Positions 51,755 through 61,600 are shown, counted from the first letter of the stretch. The stretch is DNA of 64,000 nt from Mesorhizobium sophorae (GCF_002270415.1 NZ_NNRI01000022.1:372001-436000), one strand, 5' to 3'. The notes: generated by a model not told the origin, from the letters alone. A program made the numbers and translations.

Positions 51755-53389
51755 GTGCAGCAGGCACTGCAGCTGCACCAGGCCGGGCGACGGCAGGAAG
51801 CCGAGGCGCTTTACCGCCAGGTATTGGCGCGCAAGCCCAATCACGCGGCCGCGGCGCATTTCCTCGGCCTGCTGCTTCACCAGACCGGGCGCAGCGAAGA
51901 GGGGCTCGATCTCATCGAACAGTCGGTGAGCCTGCAGCCCACAAATCCCGATTTCCTCAACAATTTCGGCACGGTGATGCGCGATCTCGGCCGCATCGCA
52001 GCCGCCATCGATTTCTTTCGCGGTGCGGTGGATATCCGGCCGGACCAGCTCGCGGCGCGCGACAATCTTGGCTCGTCGCTGAAGCAGCTCAGCCAGTTCG
52101 AGGAGGCCGAAGCGATCTATCGCGGCACCGTCAGTCGCAATCCCTTCCATGTCCGCGCCCGCATCGGACTTGCCGAAACGCTGCAAGAAGCCGGACGTCT
52201 GGACGAGGCGCTCGCCGTCTTCCGCGAGGCGCTGACCATCCGGCCGAAGGACGCGGACCTGTTGCACGGGCTGGGCGTCGGGCTGATGGAAAAGGGCAAG
52301 CTCGATGAAGCCGCCGACCTGTTCCGGCAGGCGCTGGCGGTCGACCCCGGCATGGCCAGAGCCTGGCTGATGCTGACGCAGGTCAAGCGCCAGAAGGAGC
52401 GCGACAGCGAACTGACCGGGATGGAGGCTCAGCATGCCAAGGCGCCGCAGGATAGCCTGGCGCGCATGCAGCTGTCCTTCGGCCTCGGCAAGGCCAATGA
52501 CGATCTGAAGGATTACGGCAGGGCCTTCGACTATTTCGCCGAAGGCAATGCGATCCGCCGCAAGGGCATCGACTACGATGCGGCCAGGACGCGTGCCGAA
52601 TTCGAGGCCATGAAGGCAACCTTCGATGCCGGCTTCTTCGAGAAACACAAGCCCAGCTCGATTGCCGACGACACGCCGATCTTCGTCGTCGGCATGCCGC
52701 GCTCCGGCACGACGCTGATCGAGCAGATCATCGCCAGCCATCCCCAGGTCTATGGCGCCGGCGAGCTCAGCATCCTGAAGATGGCGGTAGGCAAGCAGTT
52801 TCCGTTGACCATGAAGGGCGGCTTTCCGGCTGGGATCGCCGACATGCCCGACAAGGCTTTTGCCGAGGCCGGCGAAGCCTATCTCGACATGCTGCACGCC
52901 CGCTATCCCGGCTTCAAGCATGTCACCGACAAGATGCCGGGCAATTTCCTGCTCGTCGGCTTCCTCCATCTGATGTTGCCGAAAGCCAAGATCGTCCATT
53001 GCGCCCGCGACGCGGCGGCGACGTGCCTGTCGATCTACAAGGTGCATTTCCGCGGCGACAGCCATCGCTACGGCTACGACCTCGGCGAACTCGCCGATTT
53101 CCACAACCTCTACACCGACATCATGGCGCATTGGCATGCCGTGCTGCCTGGGGTGGTGCATGATGTGCGCTATGAGGATTTCGTCGCCGACCAGGAAGGG
53201 CAGACGCGGGCGCTTATCGCCCATCTCGGCCTGCCGTGGAACGATGCGGTGCTGTCGTTCCACGAGACCGACCGGCCGGTGCGCACGGCATCCGCCGCGC
53301 AGGTGCGCCAGCCGATGTATCAGGGCTCGGTCGATCTATGGAAGCGCTATGGCGATCGGCTCAAGCCGCTGCTGGATAGGCTGGATTAG
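51755..53389 (+). CDS. TPR-sulfotransferase protein
   Basis: 544 residues from GTG 51755. In-frame sequence upstream (LGLDQY just before) resembles the family, so the true start may be a little earlier. Residues 1-210 hold about six TPRs (HQAGRRQEAEALYRQVLARKPNHAAAAHFLGLLL and later copies). The sulfotransferase domain has the PAPS motif FVVGMPRSGTTLIEQIIASHP, the 3'-phosphate motif VHCARDAAATCLSIYK and YEDFVADQEGQTRALIAHLGLPW. The acceptor is unknown; polysaccharide or protein is typical of rhizobial members. Confidence 0.88.
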   Translation: MQQALQLHQAGRRQEAEALYRQVLARKPNHAAAAHFLGLLLHQTGRSEEGLDLIEQSVSLQPTNPDFLNNFGTVMRDLGRIAAAIDFFRGAVDIRPDQLAARDNLGSSLKQLSQFEEAEAIYRGTVSRNPFHVRARIGLAETLQEAGRLDEALAVFREALTIRPKDADLLHGLGVGLMEKGKLDEAADLFRQALAVDPGMARAWLMLTQVKRQKERDSELTGMEAQHAKAPQDSLARMQLSFGLGKANDDLKDYGRAFDYFAEGNAIRRKGIDYDAARTRAEFEAMKATFDAGFFEKHKPSSIADDTPIFVVGMPRSGTTLIEQIIASHPQVYGAGELSILKMAVGKQFPLTMKGGFPAGIADMPDKAFAEAGEAYLDMLHARYPGFKHVTDKMPGNFLLVGFLHLMLPKAKIVHCARDAAATCLSIYKVHFRGDSHRYGYDLGELADFHNLYTDIMAHWHAVLPGVVHDVRYEDFVADQEGQTRALIAHLGLPWNDAVLSFHETDRPVRTASAAQVRQPMYQGSVDLWKRYGDRLKPLLDRLD

Positions 53390-53413
53390 CGCGTGGGTGG
53401 CAGATTAACCCAG

Positions 53414-53602
53414 CTTCGTCATCCACGGGCGGAGCAGCCGCGAAGCGGCGTCGCGAAGACCCGAGGATCCATTCCGGGACCTCGATCGAAGGATGCAGCG
53501 GAGCGGAATTCTTCACCGTTTTCAATGCTTTAACGTAACAGCGTGGATCCTATGGTCTGCGCCGCGTCGCTTCGCTCCTTGCTCCGCCATAGGATGACGA
53601 AG
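53414..53602. repeat. 189-base palindromic element
   Basis: The ends are imperfect inverted repeats: CTTCGTCATCC-ACGGGCGGAGCA at the left and its near complement TGCTCCGCCATAGGATGACGAAG at the right. The centre has GAGGATCCATTCCGGGAC and GTGGATCCTATGG, which can also pair. It is a non-coding element of rhizobial type and sits between convergent genes. Confidence 0.7.
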
Positions 53603-53620
53603 CGATGGACGCTCAGTTGC

Positions 53621-53974
53621 TCAAAGCTCGATGAAGGGCTGGAAGCCGCCGAAGATCATGCGCTTCATATCGAACGGCATGGGGCCCCAATCGGGTGTCA
53701 AACGCGGGTCGGCCATCACCTTGGCCATCACCGTGTCTCGGCTTTGCCTGGATTCATAGACCGCCCAGGCGAAGACGACGATCTCGTCGTCAGTTGCCTG
53801 AACGGCACGCGGAAACGAGGTGACCTCGCCATAGGGCACGTCGTCGCCGATACACTCGACATAGGCGAGCGCGCCGTGTCCCATCCATATGGGGCCTGCG
53901 AGGTTGGCCAGCCTCTTGTAGTCGTCGAGTTTGGCCTTGGGCACGGCAAGCACGAAACCATCGACATAGGACAT
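53621..53974 (-). CDS. DUF1428 protein
   Basis: 117 residues from ATG 53974 with AGAGGAA upstream. MSYVDGFVLAVPKAKLDDYKRLANLAGPIWMGHGALAYVECIGDDVPYGEVTSF is the DUF1428 signature, a ferredoxin-like alpha/beta fold. The end FDMKRMIFGGFQPFIEL is conserved. Function unknown; may be an oxygenase-like or sensor protein. Confidence 0.85.
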   Translation of the reverse strand: MSYVDGFVLAVPKAKLDDYKRLANLAGPIWMGHGALAYVECIGDDVPYGEVTSFPRAVQATDDEIVVFAWAVYESRQSRDTVMAKVMADPRLTPDWGPMPFDMKRMIFGGFQPFIEL

Positions 53975-54077
53975 GGCATATTCCTCTTGCTGAAAATCGG
54001 GCGCCGAGCCTGCAGGGACGCGGCCCGGCGCAGGTGAGCGCATCACTCCTGGGGAAAGAGGTGCTGTTGCTCGCCTA

Positions 54078-54500
54078 TTACTTCACCGGGGCGTTCATCG
54101 CCCAGGCAACACCAAAGGGGTCACGCAGCTGGCCCCAGCGGTCGCCCCAGAACATCACCTGCAGCGGCACCACTTCTTCGCAGCCGGCGTCGATGGCGCG
54201 CTGCCACCAGCTTTCGATGGTGTCGTCCTGGAGATGCAGCTGCATGGTGTAGCCCTGCGGGTTCTGATGCGGGTGGCCGTGCTCGGGGTAGGCGTCGCCC
54301 AGCATCAGCGTCGAGCCATTGATGTAGAGATGGATGTGCATGGTGCGGCCTTTTTCGTCCGGCGGATAGGCAAACACCTGCTCGGCGCCGAAGGCCTTCT
54401 TGTAGAATTCAGCGGCCTGGAAGGCTCCGTCCACCTGCAGATAGGGGGTCAATCCGCCGAGCACTTTCGGCGCGGGCTGAACGGGGGTCTGGTCAGTCAT
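54078..54500 (-). CDS. VOC-family (PhnB-like) protein
   Basis: 140 residues from ATG 54500 with GAGGAG upstream. Two VOC beta-alpha-beta-beta-beta modules: LTPYLQVDGAFQAAEFYKKAFGAEQVF and MQLHLQDDTIESWWQRAIDAGCEEVVP, ending FWGDRWGQLRDPFGVAWAM, typical of PhnB-like proteins. Enzymatic role uncertain. Follows the DUF1428 gene in the same direction as a pair of small-molecule-handling proteins. Confidence 0.85.
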   Translation of the reverse strand: MTDQTPVQPAPKVLGGLTPYLQVDGAFQAAEFYKKAFGAEQVFAYPPDEKGRTMHIHLYINGSTLMLGDAYPEHGHPHQNPQGYTMQLHLQDDTIESWWQRAIDAGCEEVVPLQVMFWGDRWGQLRDPFGVAWAMNAPVK

Positions 54501-54657
54501 GTCTTGCTCCTCTTTGCGTTTGGCTTGGCCTTGCCAACCATAGGACGCATGAGGTGACGGCAATCCTACAGGGCCGCGAAATTTTTCTCGGCCGGGCCCG
54601 GACAGACCGGGCAACCGGCGGAATTGAGCGACAGAGGCAGAGGCAGGCTGGTCGCGG

Positions 54658-54840
54658 TCATATGACCTTGGCCGAGAAGGTGGCCGCGCGGCGGCTGTTC
54701 TGCGCGTCGAAGAGTTCCGGAAAGCCGATGTCCTTGCGCAATTCGGCGGGCAGCGAGAGCAGGATGCGTTCGCTGCGATGGCGGGCACGTGCCGCCGCAT
54801 ATTGGGTTGCGATGCGACCGATGGATGAAAGAACCGACAT
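54658..54840 (-). CDS. small DUF1127-like protein, 60 aa
   Basis: ATG at 54840 with GGGAGAGC upstream. The sequence MSVLSSIGRIATQYAAARARHRSERILLSLPAELRKDIGFPE contains the arginine-rich helix and the L.DIG-type end that mark DUF1127 proteins, which take part in stress and phosphate responses and bind RNA in other alphaproteobacteria. Confidence 0.7.
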   Translation of the reverse strand: MSVLSSIGRIATQYAAARARHRSERILLSLPAELRKDIGFPELFDAQNSRRAATFSAKVI

Positions 54841-54973
54841 GACATGCTCTCCCTGGGTTGGCGCCGACATCATCGTGTCGGCATCCCAAGGACGCGGCAG
54901 GCTGAGGCGATCCGACAGATCGTCGGAACCTTTTTTCGCTGCACCGTCGGCCGCTCGAGGCGGGCCGCCTACC

Positions 54974-55273
54974 TCAAGCCGCAGTCTCCAGGCTTTCGAT
55001 CGTTTCAATATCTGCCTTCTTGGCCTCTCCCTCGACAGCAAGGTCGTAGCTCGCCTGCATGTTCATCCAGAACTGCGGCGTGGTTCCAAAGAACTTCGCG
55101 AGGCGCAGAGCGGTGTCGGGCGTTACCGGTGTCGTCTCGCTGGCCAGGCGCTCGATGCGCGTGCGCGGCACATGCAGCTTCTTGGCCAATGTGTAAGGCT
55201 TCAGGCCAAGCGGTACGAGATATTCCTCGCGGAGGATTTCTCCGGGATGGATAGGTGGATTGATGTTCAGCAT
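54974..55273 (-). CDS. higA: HigA-family antitoxin
   Basis: About 99 residues from ATG 55273, seven bases after GAGG; ATG 55285 is in frame and overlaps higB. INPPIHPGEILREEYLVPLGLKPYTLAKKLHVPRTRIERLA is the XRE-type helix-turn-helix of HigA/VapI. It neutralises HigB and represses the operon. Toxin gene lies first, as usual for higBA. Confidence 0.92.
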   Translation of the reverse strand: MLNINPPIHPGEILREEYLVPLGLKPYTLAKKLHVPRTRIERLASETTPVTPDTALRLAKFFGTTPQFWMNMQASYDLAVEGEAKKADIETIESLETAA

Positions 55274-55281
55274 TTGAAACC

Positions 55282-55563
55282 TCAATGGTAGTCGGTTATT
55301 TCCACATCCTCGGCCTGCCCGTCCACCCAGCGAAAGCAGATGCGAAATTGATCGTTGATGCGGATCGAGTGCTGACCCGCACGGTTGCCTCTCAGCGGCT
55401 CAAGCCTGTTGCCTGGAGGCGTCTTCAGGTCTGATAATTCGGCGGCATTGTCGATCATGAACAGCTTCCGCTGGGCTGATCGGACTAGGTCCGACGGGAA
55501 ACCCTTCGGAGCCTTGCCGTTTGATACGGCCTCGCTGGTCTTGTCCTTGAACGAGCGTATCAT
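55282..55563 (-). CDS. higB: HigB-family toxin (mRNA interferase)
   Basis: 93 residues from ATG 55563, giving the usual size; a longer start at 55593 enters the operator. MIRSFKDKTSEAVSNGKAPKGFPSDLVRSAQRKLFMIDNAAELSDLKTPPGNRLEPLRG and HSIRINDQFRICFRW match the RelE-like fold with basic catalytic residues. It cleaves mRNA on ribosomes. The gene overlaps higA. Upstream operator at 55581-55599. Confidence 0.92.
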   Translation of the reverse strand: MIRSFKDKTSEAVSNGKAPKGFPSDLVRSAQRKLFMIDNAAELSDLKTPPGNRLEPLRGNRAGQHSIRINDQFRICFRWVDGQAEDVEITDYH

Positions 55564-55580
55564 CTGCCGTATCCGATATA

Positions 55581-55599
55581 CGTATCTTTGCATGATACG
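55581..55599. promoter_or_regulatory. higBA operator palindrome
   Basis: CGTATC-TTTGCAT-GATACG, 18 bases ahead of the higB start. Further half sites occur at about 55568 (CGTATC) and 55631 (GATACG). It fits HigA or HigBA binding for autoregulation. Confidence 0.65.
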
Positions 55600-55663
55600 T
55601 CTCGGAAGTCAAGAGAACGTCTCATGCCATGATACGATAGGCGGTTCATCCTGCCGCCAACCC

Positions 55664-57190
55664 TCAGCCACCCGCTTCGGCGACCGAGCGGAAGAAGTCC
55701 TCGGGATCCTCGACTTCGGTCAACCGCCGCTTCTCGATCAGCCAGAAGCGGTTGCCGATGGCGCGGATGAAGGAGCGGTCATGCGAGGCGAGCACGCAAC
55801 TTGCCTGATGCGCCAGCAGCTCCGCTTCCAGGGCCTCCTGGCCGTCTATGTCGAGATGGTTGGTCGGCTCGTCGAGCAGATAGAAATTGGGGTTGGCGAG
55901 CCTGAGCGCCAGCATCATCAGCCGCGCCCTCTGACCGCCGGACAGCACGCCAATCCGGCGCTCCTGCATATCGATGCCGACGCCGGCACCGGCGAGCAGC
56001 GAGCGGGCGCGCTGTTCGCCGACATCGTAGCGGCGCGAGACCATCTCCAGCGGCGTGTCGTCGCCGCCGATGCCCGACAACAACTGGTCACTGTAGCCAA
56101 GCACGGTCGACGGCGTCACCTTCACGTTCTGCACCGTCTCTGGCTCGAGGATGGCGTTGCGGATCAGGGTGACGAAGCGCGACTTGCCGACGCCGTTGCG
56201 GCCGAGCAGGACGATGCGATCGCCCTGGCAGATGTGGCGCTTGCCGGTCCTGAACAACAGCGTTCCATCAGGCGTTTCCACCGCAGCGTCCTCAAGCGTG
56301 ATCAGCACCTTGGCGTGGGTGCCGCGATTGGCGAGCTTGATCGCGCCAGCCGATTTCTCGCGATGCGCCGGGGCCGCCGCCTCTTCCAGGCGCTCGGCGC
56401 GCTGATTGAGCTGCTTGGTCTTGACCGTCAGCAAGTCACTGCCCGAATTGATGCCGATGTTGTTGAGCTTGGCGGCCTGCCGGCGCAATTGCTGCGCCAC
56501 CTTCATGTCGCGCTGGAACTTGCGCTCGGTCGAGGCGTCGACGTCGTCGAGCGCCTGCCTGGCTCGCGAGTAGGGCAGGGCAAACACCGGCGACTGTTCC
56601 GGGCGCAGGAAGAGCGTCCGGTTGGTGGTGGCGTCGAGGAAGGCGCGGTCATGGCTAGCGATGACGACGGGCACCTCGCGCGGCAGCGTGTTGAGCCAGG
56701 TTTCGAGCTGGCTGATCCTGGCCAGGTCGAGATGGTTGGTCGGCTCGTCGAGCAGCAGCACATCCGGATCGGTGACCCAGACGCGGGCGATCAGCGCAAG
56801 CCGCTGCCAGCCGCCACTCAGCGCCTGCATTTGCCGTTCGCGCATCGGCTCCGGCACGTCGAGCGAATCGAGAACGACGTCGACGCGCCACATCTCGCTT
56901 TCGGCCTGCTCGGGCGGCAAGGCGTCAGCCACCACCTGGTGGAACGTACGGCCGAGAAGGGCCGATGCAACGGACTGTTCGACATGGCCGACGCACAGGC
57001 CGCGCGTGCGGCTGATGTCGCCAAAGGTCGGCTCCATCTCGCCAGTCAAGCATTTCAGCAAGGTCGACTTGCCGCGGCCATTGGCGGCAACGATGCCGAG
57101 CCGGTCGCCGGTGCCGATGGTGAGGTCGAGATTGGCAAAGAGCGGCGCACTCATGGTGACGCCGAGGGATTTGAGGCTGATCAGGGCCAT
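55664..57190 (-). CDS. ABC-F family ATPase
   Basis: 508 residues with two ATPase domains and no membrane segment. Domain 1: Walker A GIVAANGRGKST near 33, signature ALSGGWQRLALIARV, Walker B VLLLDEPTNHLDL. Domain 2: Walker A LLGRNGVGKSR, signature VLSGGQRARLMMLALRL, Walker B FYLLDEPTNHLDI. The Glu in both Walker B motifs is intact. The interdomain linker contains charged helices (RKFQRDMKVAQQLRRQAAKL). ABC-F proteins bind the ribosomal E site, and some free it of antibiotics. Preceded by a leader peptide. Confidence 0.92.
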   Translation of the reverse strand: MALISLKSLGVTMSAPLFANLDLTIGTGDRLGIVAANGRGKSTLLKCLTGEMEPTFGDISRTRGLCVGHVEQSVASALLGRTFHQVVADALPPEQAESEMWRVDVVLDSLDVPEPMRERQMQALSGGWQRLALIARVWVTDPDVLLLDEPTNHLDLARISQLETWLNTLPREVPVVIASHDRAFLDATTNRTLFLRPEQSPVFALPYSRARQALDDVDASTERKFQRDMKVAQQLRRQAAKLNNIGINSGSDLLTVKTKQLNQRAERLEEAAAPAHREKSAGAIKLANRGTHAKVLITLEDAAVETPDGTLLFRTGKRHICQGDRIVLLGRNGVGKSRFVTLIRNAILEPETVQNVKVTPSTVLGYSDQLLSGIGGDDTPLEMVSRRYDVGEQRARSLLAGAGVGIDMQERRIGVLSGGQRARLMMLALRLANPNFYLLDEPTNHLDIDGQEALEAELLAHQASCVLASHDRSFIRAIGNRFWLIEKRRLTEVEDPEDFFRSVAEAGG

Positions 57191-57332
57191 TTTGATTTCT
57201 CTGGTCTTGCCGGAGCCAAGTCCGGTTCAATGCACTTTGACGGTGCGCGTGCAGGCCATCAGGCTCGGCGTTGCAACACCACGAAGGGCAGACCAAAAAA
57301 ATCGAAGCGGGAAAAACCCGGACCGTCCCTGG

Positions 57333-57404
57333 TCAGCCCTGCAAGCTAGCTCGCAGGGCAGAAATCGGGCCACGCTGACGATGGTGACGAAAAAACGTAA
57401 ACAC
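57333..57404 (-). CDS. candidate leader peptide of the ABC-F gene, 23 aa
   Basis: GTG start at 57404 right after AAGGAGGG. The peptide begins VFTFFRHHRQRGPISALR and is Arg/His/Phe-rich. Its last codons contain the stem GCCCTGC/GCAGGGC, and T-runs on the minus strand follow at 57311-57315 and 57295-57301. Ahead of an ABC-F gene by 143 bases, this is the layout of ribosome-stalling attenuators known for antibiotic-resistance ABC-F genes. Confidence 0.6.
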   Translation of the reverse strand: MFTFFRHHRQRGPISALRASLQG

Positions 57405-57443
57405 GTGAGCCCTCCTTTCAAGACGTTCGAGTACGGGAGATGA

Positions 57444-58349
57444 CTACACCAAGGGCGAGGCCGATGGCAAGGCTGCCGCTTTCACCCGGCGCGGGAACGG
57501 GTCCAGCACCAGCACGCAGCCGGCGATGATCGCCACGGCGCCGAAGCCCTGGACGATGGTCAACGACTCGCCGAGCATGACCGTGCCGACCAGCACGGCG
57601 ATCACGGTCACGGCAAACTCGACGCTGATCGTCCTGGTGGCGCCGATGCTGGCGACCAGGCGGAAATAGACGACATAGGTCATCGCGCTCATGACGCAGG
57701 CAAGGATGACGAGATAGAGGAAGTCGATGGCGCGCGGCATCGCCGGCACCGGCACTGCCAGCAGCAGCGGCAGCGTCATCAGTCCGCCGAAGAGGAAGGC
57801 GGCGCTGGTGAGTTCGAGCGAGCCGGCCGAGCGCAGATGGCGGTTGGCATAGTTGCTGCCGAAGGCCGCCGAGAAGGAACTGAACAGCGAAGCGGCACAG
57901 CCGAGCGCAAAGGATGTCGTGACGGGCACTGCCGGGAAGCCGACGAGAATGATGATGCCGGCGGCACCGAGCAGCAGCCCGGCCAGCCCGCGGACGGTGA
58001 TGCGCTCAAGCCCCCACAACTGGCCGATGATCATCGAGAACAGCGGGATGGCGGCAACCAGGATGGCCGCCATCGCCGTGCCGATGCGCGGGGTGGCATA
58101 GGACAGGCCGATCAACTGTGCCGCGACCGTCGTCGCGCCGACCACGGCGAAGTGCGACCAGCCGGCGCTGAAGTCGAGCCGGCGCCTCGTTGCCACCGCC
58201 AGCAGCAGAAGCGTGATGCCGGCGAGCAGCGAACGCAAGGTCACCGCACCGATCCAGCCGAAGGCATGCACCACCTTGAGCAGCACCAGGAACGACAGCC
58301 CCCAGGTGATGGCCAGGAAGACGTAGGCAGCGATGTCCTTGGGCTTCAT
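57444..58349 (-). CDS. EamA/DMT-family transporter
   Basis: About 301 residues from ATG 58349. Ten membrane helices in two EamA halves: AAYVFLAITWGLSFLVLLKVVHAFGWIGAVTLRSLLAGI and the second with SLFSSFSAAFGSNYANRHL. The motif LVILACVMSAMTYVVYFRLVASIGATRTISVEFAVTVIAVLVG is typical of the second repeat. Probably exports amino acids or other metabolites; direction unproven. It is downstream of uvrB on the same strand. Confidence 0.88.
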   Translation of the reverse strand: MKPKDIAAYVFLAITWGLSFLVLLKVVHAFGWIGAVTLRSLLAGITLLLLAVATRRRLDFSAGWSHFAVVGATTVAAQLIGLSYATPRIGTAMAAILVAAIPLFSMIIGQLWGLERITVRGLAGLLLGAAGIIILVGFPAVPVTTSFALGCAASLFSSFSAAFGSNYANRHLRSAGSLELTSAAFLFGGLMTLPLLLAVPVPAMPRAIDFLYLVILACVMSAMTYVVYFRLVASIGATRTISVEFAVTVIAVLVGTVMLGESLTIVQGFGAVAIIAGCVLVLDPFPRRVKAAALPSASPLV

Positions 58350-58375
58350 TGTGTGGAGGGCGGTTTCTGGTCCAG

Positions 58376-58403
58376 GGCGGATGGCGGATGGCGGATGGCG
58401 GAT
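58376..58403. repeat. four 7-base tandem units
   Basis: GGCGGAT four times in a row, followed by GGCC. Located 27 bases upstream of the EamA start. Copy number could vary by slippage. Confidence 0.85.
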
Positions 58404-58486
58404 GGCCGTATCGGTTCCACCCGCAACTGGCAAGGGCGGGCCCAAGAGAGAGTTCCCGATAGAAGGGACATATGTTGGAGGGACAG

Positions 58487-58644
58487 CGCCCCCCTCTGTC
58501 CTGCCGGACATCTCCCCCACACGGGGGGAGATTGGCTGTCGCGGCCGCTTTCGCCAATCGCCAAGGTGGCCGGAGGATCGGCTTCAGCGAAGCTGCCAAT
58601 CTCCCCCTTCGGAGGAGATGTCCGGCAGGACAGAGGGGGGCGCG
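58487..58644. repeat. perfect 30-base inverted repeat around a nested palindrome
   Basis: The arms, 58487-58516 and 58615-58644, are exact complements (GCGCCCCCCTCTGTCCTGCC... ). Inside, GGGGGAGATTGGC at about 58525 and its complement GCCAATCTCCCCC at about 58596 form a second stem. It sits at the 3' end of uvrB. It has no coding content and is the usual style of Mesorhizobium intergenic palindromes. Confidence 0.85.
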
Positions 58645-58652
58645 AAGGATCG

Positions 58653-61600
58653 CTATCGTCCCGGCCTGCCCGTCTTGCCCGGCCGACGTTTTTCGCGGCG
58701 GGCGTCGCCGGGATCCTCATAGGAGCCAATGCCGGCGCGCTCGCGCTTGACCGGTTTGTCGCCCTCGATGGGTGTCTCGGTCCGCCGCACCGTCATCTCA
58801 TCCAGCGAGTTCTTCTTGAACAGCGGTTTGGTGGCGTCGCCGGGTATGCCGAAATCGGAACCGTGCGCCTCTTCGGCCGACTGCTTCTTGAACAGCGATC
58901 GGGACACCGCGCCTGCGGGCGTGGGCATGTCGGTGCCCGGACCCATGGCGTCGAGCGACGGCTTGCGGAAGAGGTTGGGCCGGGCAGCCTTGGCCGCCTC
59001 TTCGGCGGCACGTGCTGCGTCGAGCTTGCGGAAACGCTCCTGTTCCTCCGTCGTACGATGTTTGGCCACGCCCTTGTTGTGCTTGCCCTTTTCGCGGCCC
59101 GAGGCGGGACTTTGGCCTTCCATCTCGCGCGCCAGCGGGTCTTCGGAGATCGACAGTTCCATCTCGCGCAGCCGCTTGATCTCGTCGCGGATGCGGGCCG
59201 CCTTCTCGAAATCGAGATTGGCGGCGGCGTCGCGCATCTGCTTGTCCATGGCGTCGAGATGGGCCTTGAGATTGTTGCCCATCATGGCGCCGGCGCTGTC
59301 GGTGAACTGCGAGATGTCGGCGCGGACATGGTCCTTCTCGTAGACCGAATCCAGGATGTCCGAGATGCGCGACTTGACCGATTCCGGGGTGATGCCGTTG
59401 GCCGCGTTCCACTCCATCTGCTTTTCACGGCGGCGGCCGGTCTCTGCCATCGCCCGTTCCATCGAGCCGGTGACCTGGTCGGCATAGAGGATGACCTTGC
59501 CGTCGACGTTTCTGGCAGCGCGGCCGATGGTCTGGATCAGCGAGGTTTCTGAACGTAGGAAACCTTCCTTGTCGGCATCGAGAATGGCGACGAAGCCGCA
59601 TTCGGGAATATCGAGGCCCTCGCGCAAAAGGTTGATGCCAACCAGCACGTCGAAGGCGCCGAGCCGCAGGTCGCGCAGGATCTCGATGCGCTCCAGCGTG
59701 TCGATGTCGGAGTGCATGTAGCGCACGCGGATGCCTTGCTCGTGCAGATATTCGGTGAGGTCCTCGGCCATACGCTTGGTCAGCACTGTCACCAGCGTGC
59801 GGTAGCCGGCCTTGGTGGTGTCGCGGATCTCGCCGACGACATCGTCGACCTGGCTCTTGGCCGGGCGCACTTCGACCGGCGGATCGATGAGCCCGGTCGG
59901 GCGGATGACCTGCTCGGCGAAGACGCCTCCGGCCTGTTCCATCTCCCAGCCGCCCGGCGTTGCCGAAACGGCGACGGAGAGCGGGCGCATGGCATCCCAT
60001 TCCTCGAAGCGCAGCGGCCGGTTGTCCATGCAGGACGGCAGGCGGAAGCCATACTCCGCCAGCGTCGCCTTGCGCCTGAAGTCGCCGCGATACATGCCGC
60101 CGATCTGCGGCACGGTGACGTGGCTTTCGTCGATGAAGACCAGCGCATTGTCGGGAATGTATTCGAACAGCGTCGGCGGCGGATCGCCCGGCTGGCGGCC
60201 GGTGAGATAGCGCGAATAGTTCTCGATGCCGGCGCAGGAGCCGGTGGCCTCCAGCATCTCCAGATCGAAGCGGCAGCGCTGTTCCAGCCTTTGTGCTTCG
60301 AGCAGCCGGCCGGCGCGCTCAAGTTCCACCAGCCGGTGCTTGAGCTCTTCCTTGATCGACTTGATCGCCTGGTTGAGGGTCGGGCGCGGTGTCACATAGT
60401 GCGAATTGGCGTAGATCTTGACGCTCTTCAACTCGCCGGTCTTCTGGCCGGTCAGCGGGTCAAACTCGGTGATCTGCTCGATCTCGTCGCCGAACATCGA
60501 GATGCGCCAGGCGCGATCCTCAAGGTGGGCCGGAAAGATCTCGATCGTGTCGCCACGCACGCGGAACGAGCCGCGCACGAAGTTGATGTCCTGCCGCTTG
60601 TACTGCTGCGCGACGAGGTCGGCGAGCAGAGCGCGCTGGTCGAGCCGGTCGCCGATCTGCATCTGGAAGGTCATCGCCGTGTAGGTCTCGACCGAGCCGA
60701 TACCGTAGATGCAGGACACGGAGGCGACGATGATGACGTCGTCGCGCTCGAGCAGCGAGCGCGTCGCCGAATGGCGCATGCGGTCGATCTGCTCGTTGAT
60801 CGAGGATTCCTTCTCAATGAAGGTGTCGGTGCGCGGAACGTAGGCCTCCGGCTGGTAATAGTCGTAGTAGGAGACGAAATACTCGACGGCGTTTTCGGGG
60901 AAGAATTTCTTGAACTCGGAATAGAGCTGTGCGGCCAGCGTCTTGTTCGGCGCCAGGATCAAGGCAGGGCGCTGTGTCTCCTCGATCACCTTGGCCATGG
61001 TGAAGGTCTTTCCGGAGCCGGTGACGCCGAGCAGCACCTGGGTGCGATCGCTGTTGTCGACGCCTTCGACCAGGTCCTTGATCGCCGTCGGCTGGTCGCC
61101 GGCAGGTTCGAAATCCGACACCATCTTGATGGCGATGCCGCCTTCGGATTTTTCCGGGCGGGCAGGGCGGTGCGGCGTCCACAACACGCCATCCTTGTGC
61201 AGGGGATTGCCGGATTCGATCAGCGCCGACAGCGCGGCCACCGTAGCGGTGACGCCGCTCGAGGTCATCGTCTCGGCTTCTTCGAGCGAGATGTCGAGGC
61301 CGGCGACCGGGTTGAGGCCGGCGGCCGTGCGCTCCCTGGCTGTCGCCGCGCCACCCATCGAGGTGCCGCGCGCGGTGCGGCCGGGCGACGACGAACGCTC
61401 GGGGATCTTTTTCGATGGCTTCGGCGATTTGCCGCCGTCGCTCCTGCTGCCGAGGCGCCCCTCTTTCTCGGCTTCCTGCTTGATCTGCTCGGCCCAATCG
61501 GCGATCGAACCAGCCAGCGGCGTGCCCGACAGTTCGGCCTGCGGCATCTCGGCAAAGCCGCCCTTGTGCAGCGGCTCCGAGGCGTCGAGGAAATCGGTCA

